Below are positions 63,339 to 64,000 of a stretch of DNA of 64,000 nucleotides, one piece after another; within the stretch, counting starts at the first letter, position 1; every line of letters begins with the position of its first letter. Where the stretch lies: the NCBI GenBank assembly GCA_017552965.1, contig JAFZNQ010000009.1, positions 1-64,000 of the forward strand, in the 5' to 3' direction. The translations under genes were made by a program, and so were the position numbers. This DNA is from Abditibacteriota bacterium (GTDB lineage Bacteria; Armatimonadota; UBA5829). The notes under the pieces were generated by a model. The model had not been told where the DNA came from. It made no database searches and saw only the letters and a list, made by a program, of their open reading frames with translations.

Positions 63339-63367
63339 TTGACAAATCCCCTTATTAATAATATAAT
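63339..63367 (+). promoter_or_regulatory. Promoter of the PIG-L gene
   Basis: Full consensus TTGACA (63339-63344), 17-base spacer and TATAAT (63362-63367). Confidence 0.87.
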
Positions 63368-63396
63368 TATAGTGACAAGCTTTATAGTGAGGTGGC

Positions 63397-64000
63397 ATGA
63401 TGATAAAATATATACCCGATTCCAATGGTCTGGAGCCCTCTTGCGCCGAGAGCAAGACCACAGACCTGGCAGTGTCCGCCCATCAGGACGACATTGAGAT
63501 CATGGCGGCAAAGGGAGTCATAGACTGCTTTGGAAAGGACGACCGGTATTTCGGAGCCGTGATAGTCACTGACGGAGCCGGCAGCCCCAGAGACGATCTG
63601 TATGCTGACTACACCGATGACGATATGAAGACCATCAGGGTCAAGGAGCAGAAAAAAGCCGCCTACGTAGGTGAATATTCCTTCTGCGCCTTCTTGGGCT
63701 ATACCAGCGCCCAGGTCAAGGACCGGTCCCAAAAGGCCGCCACAGAGGAGCTCAGCCGCCTCATAGCCCAGGCGTCTCCCGAGTGCGTATATACCCACAA
63801 TATATTTGACAAACATCCCACTCACGTAGCGGTATCTCTGAGAGTCATCGAGGCCATCAACATGCTGCCTGTCTCCGCAAGGCCCAAAAAGCTGCTGGGC
63901 TGCGAGGTGTGGAGAAGTCTGGACTGGATATCCGACGACAAAAAGATCATCCTGGACGTTTCCTCTCACGAAAACATATCCAATGCCATACTGGGCGTCT
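63397..64000 (+). CDS. PIG-L family deacetylase (3' end beyond window)
   Basis: The first 201 codons are visible and open to the window edge. PIG-L enzymes are zinc-dependent N-deacetylases of GlcNAc-type groups. The metal motif is VSAHQDDIE (normally AHPDDE; Pro is Gln here), with YTHNIFDKHPTHVAVS supplying HxxH. The later GCEVWRSLDW also fits the family. No signal peptide is seen. The tandem ATGs at 63397 and 63400 follow GAGGT. It diverges from the secreted glycan locus, so cytoplasmic deacetylation of an imported amino sugar is a plausible job. Confidence 0.85.
   Translation, partial: MMIKYIPDSNGLEPSCAESKTTDLAVSAHQDDIEIMAAKGVIDCFGKDDRYFGAVIVTDGAGSPRDDLYADYTDDDMKTIRVKEQKKAAYVGEYSFCAFLGYTSAQVKDRSQKAATEELSRLIAQASPECVYTHNIFDKHPTHVAVSLRVIEAINMLPVSARPKKLLGCEVWRSLDWISDDKKIILDVSSHENISNAILGV

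Overview
The window reads as chromosomal DNA of an uncultured, anaerobic, diderm, rod-shaped, glycan-degrading bacterium. No rRNA, phage, insertion sequence, plasmid or CRISPR sequence was seen. Diderm: a 1569-residue TamB-like protein. Rod: mreBCD. Anaerobe: HydF (the [FeFe]-hydrogenase maturase GTPase), pyruvate phosphate dikinase and HemW. Glycan feeding: GH29, GH38, a GH42-like protein, two beta-helix proteins, two SGNH-type proteins, a PIG-L deacetylase and several unclassified secreted proteins. The order nadK-recN-steA-mctB-like resembles actinobacterial chromosomes although the cell appears diderm. My best guess is a Terrabacteria-side diderm such as an Armatimonadota/Abditibacteriota-like gut or rumen lineage. 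That is inference, not something a marker gene here proves.

Layout. 1-4 kb: end of a DUF4139-type protein, a uroporphyrinogen-decarboxylase-family gene, and a large secreted putative glycosidase on the minus strand. 4-8.4 kb: operon yjbQ-mreB-mreC-mreD-folM-like-folB/X-folE, joining cell-shape and pterin genes. 8.5-12 kb: ABC ATPase, permease and a membrane TPR protein, then a previously uncalled SRP RNA gene. 12-16.6 kb: hflX, a degenerate alpha/beta hydrolase, tatD, then a PiT phosphate transporter with its DUF47 partner. 16.6-19 kb: tRNA-Arg(CCU) and pcrA/uvrD. 19-25.8 kb: divergent glycan locus, with a GH29 fucosidase and two tandem beta-helix proteins (minus) facing a GH38 alpha-mannosidase (plus). 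25.9-36.6 kb: tamB-like, aconitase, branched-chain aminotransferase, an orphan receiver with a small membrane protein, folP and DUF362. 36.7-46.2 kb: an apparent nine-gene operon hslV-hslU-TPR-nadK-recN-steA-mctB-like-GT2-MraY-like. 46.2-56 kb: tRNA-Cys, hydF, hemW, an unknown membrane-anchored protein, uppP, two SGNH proteins and ppdK. 56-64 kb: a second, secreted glycan locus on the minus strand with two duplicated metallophosphatases, a GH42-like protein and an unclassified secreted protein, diverging from a PIG-L deacetylase cut by the window edge.

Transcription signals are unusually clear. Almost every operon starts with an extended -10 box (TGnTATAAT), often 17 bases downstream of a TTGnnn -35 box, and many end in strong hairpin-plus-T terminators. 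There is no gene-free stretch over 300 bases. The longest (23095-23351) holds two divergent promoters.
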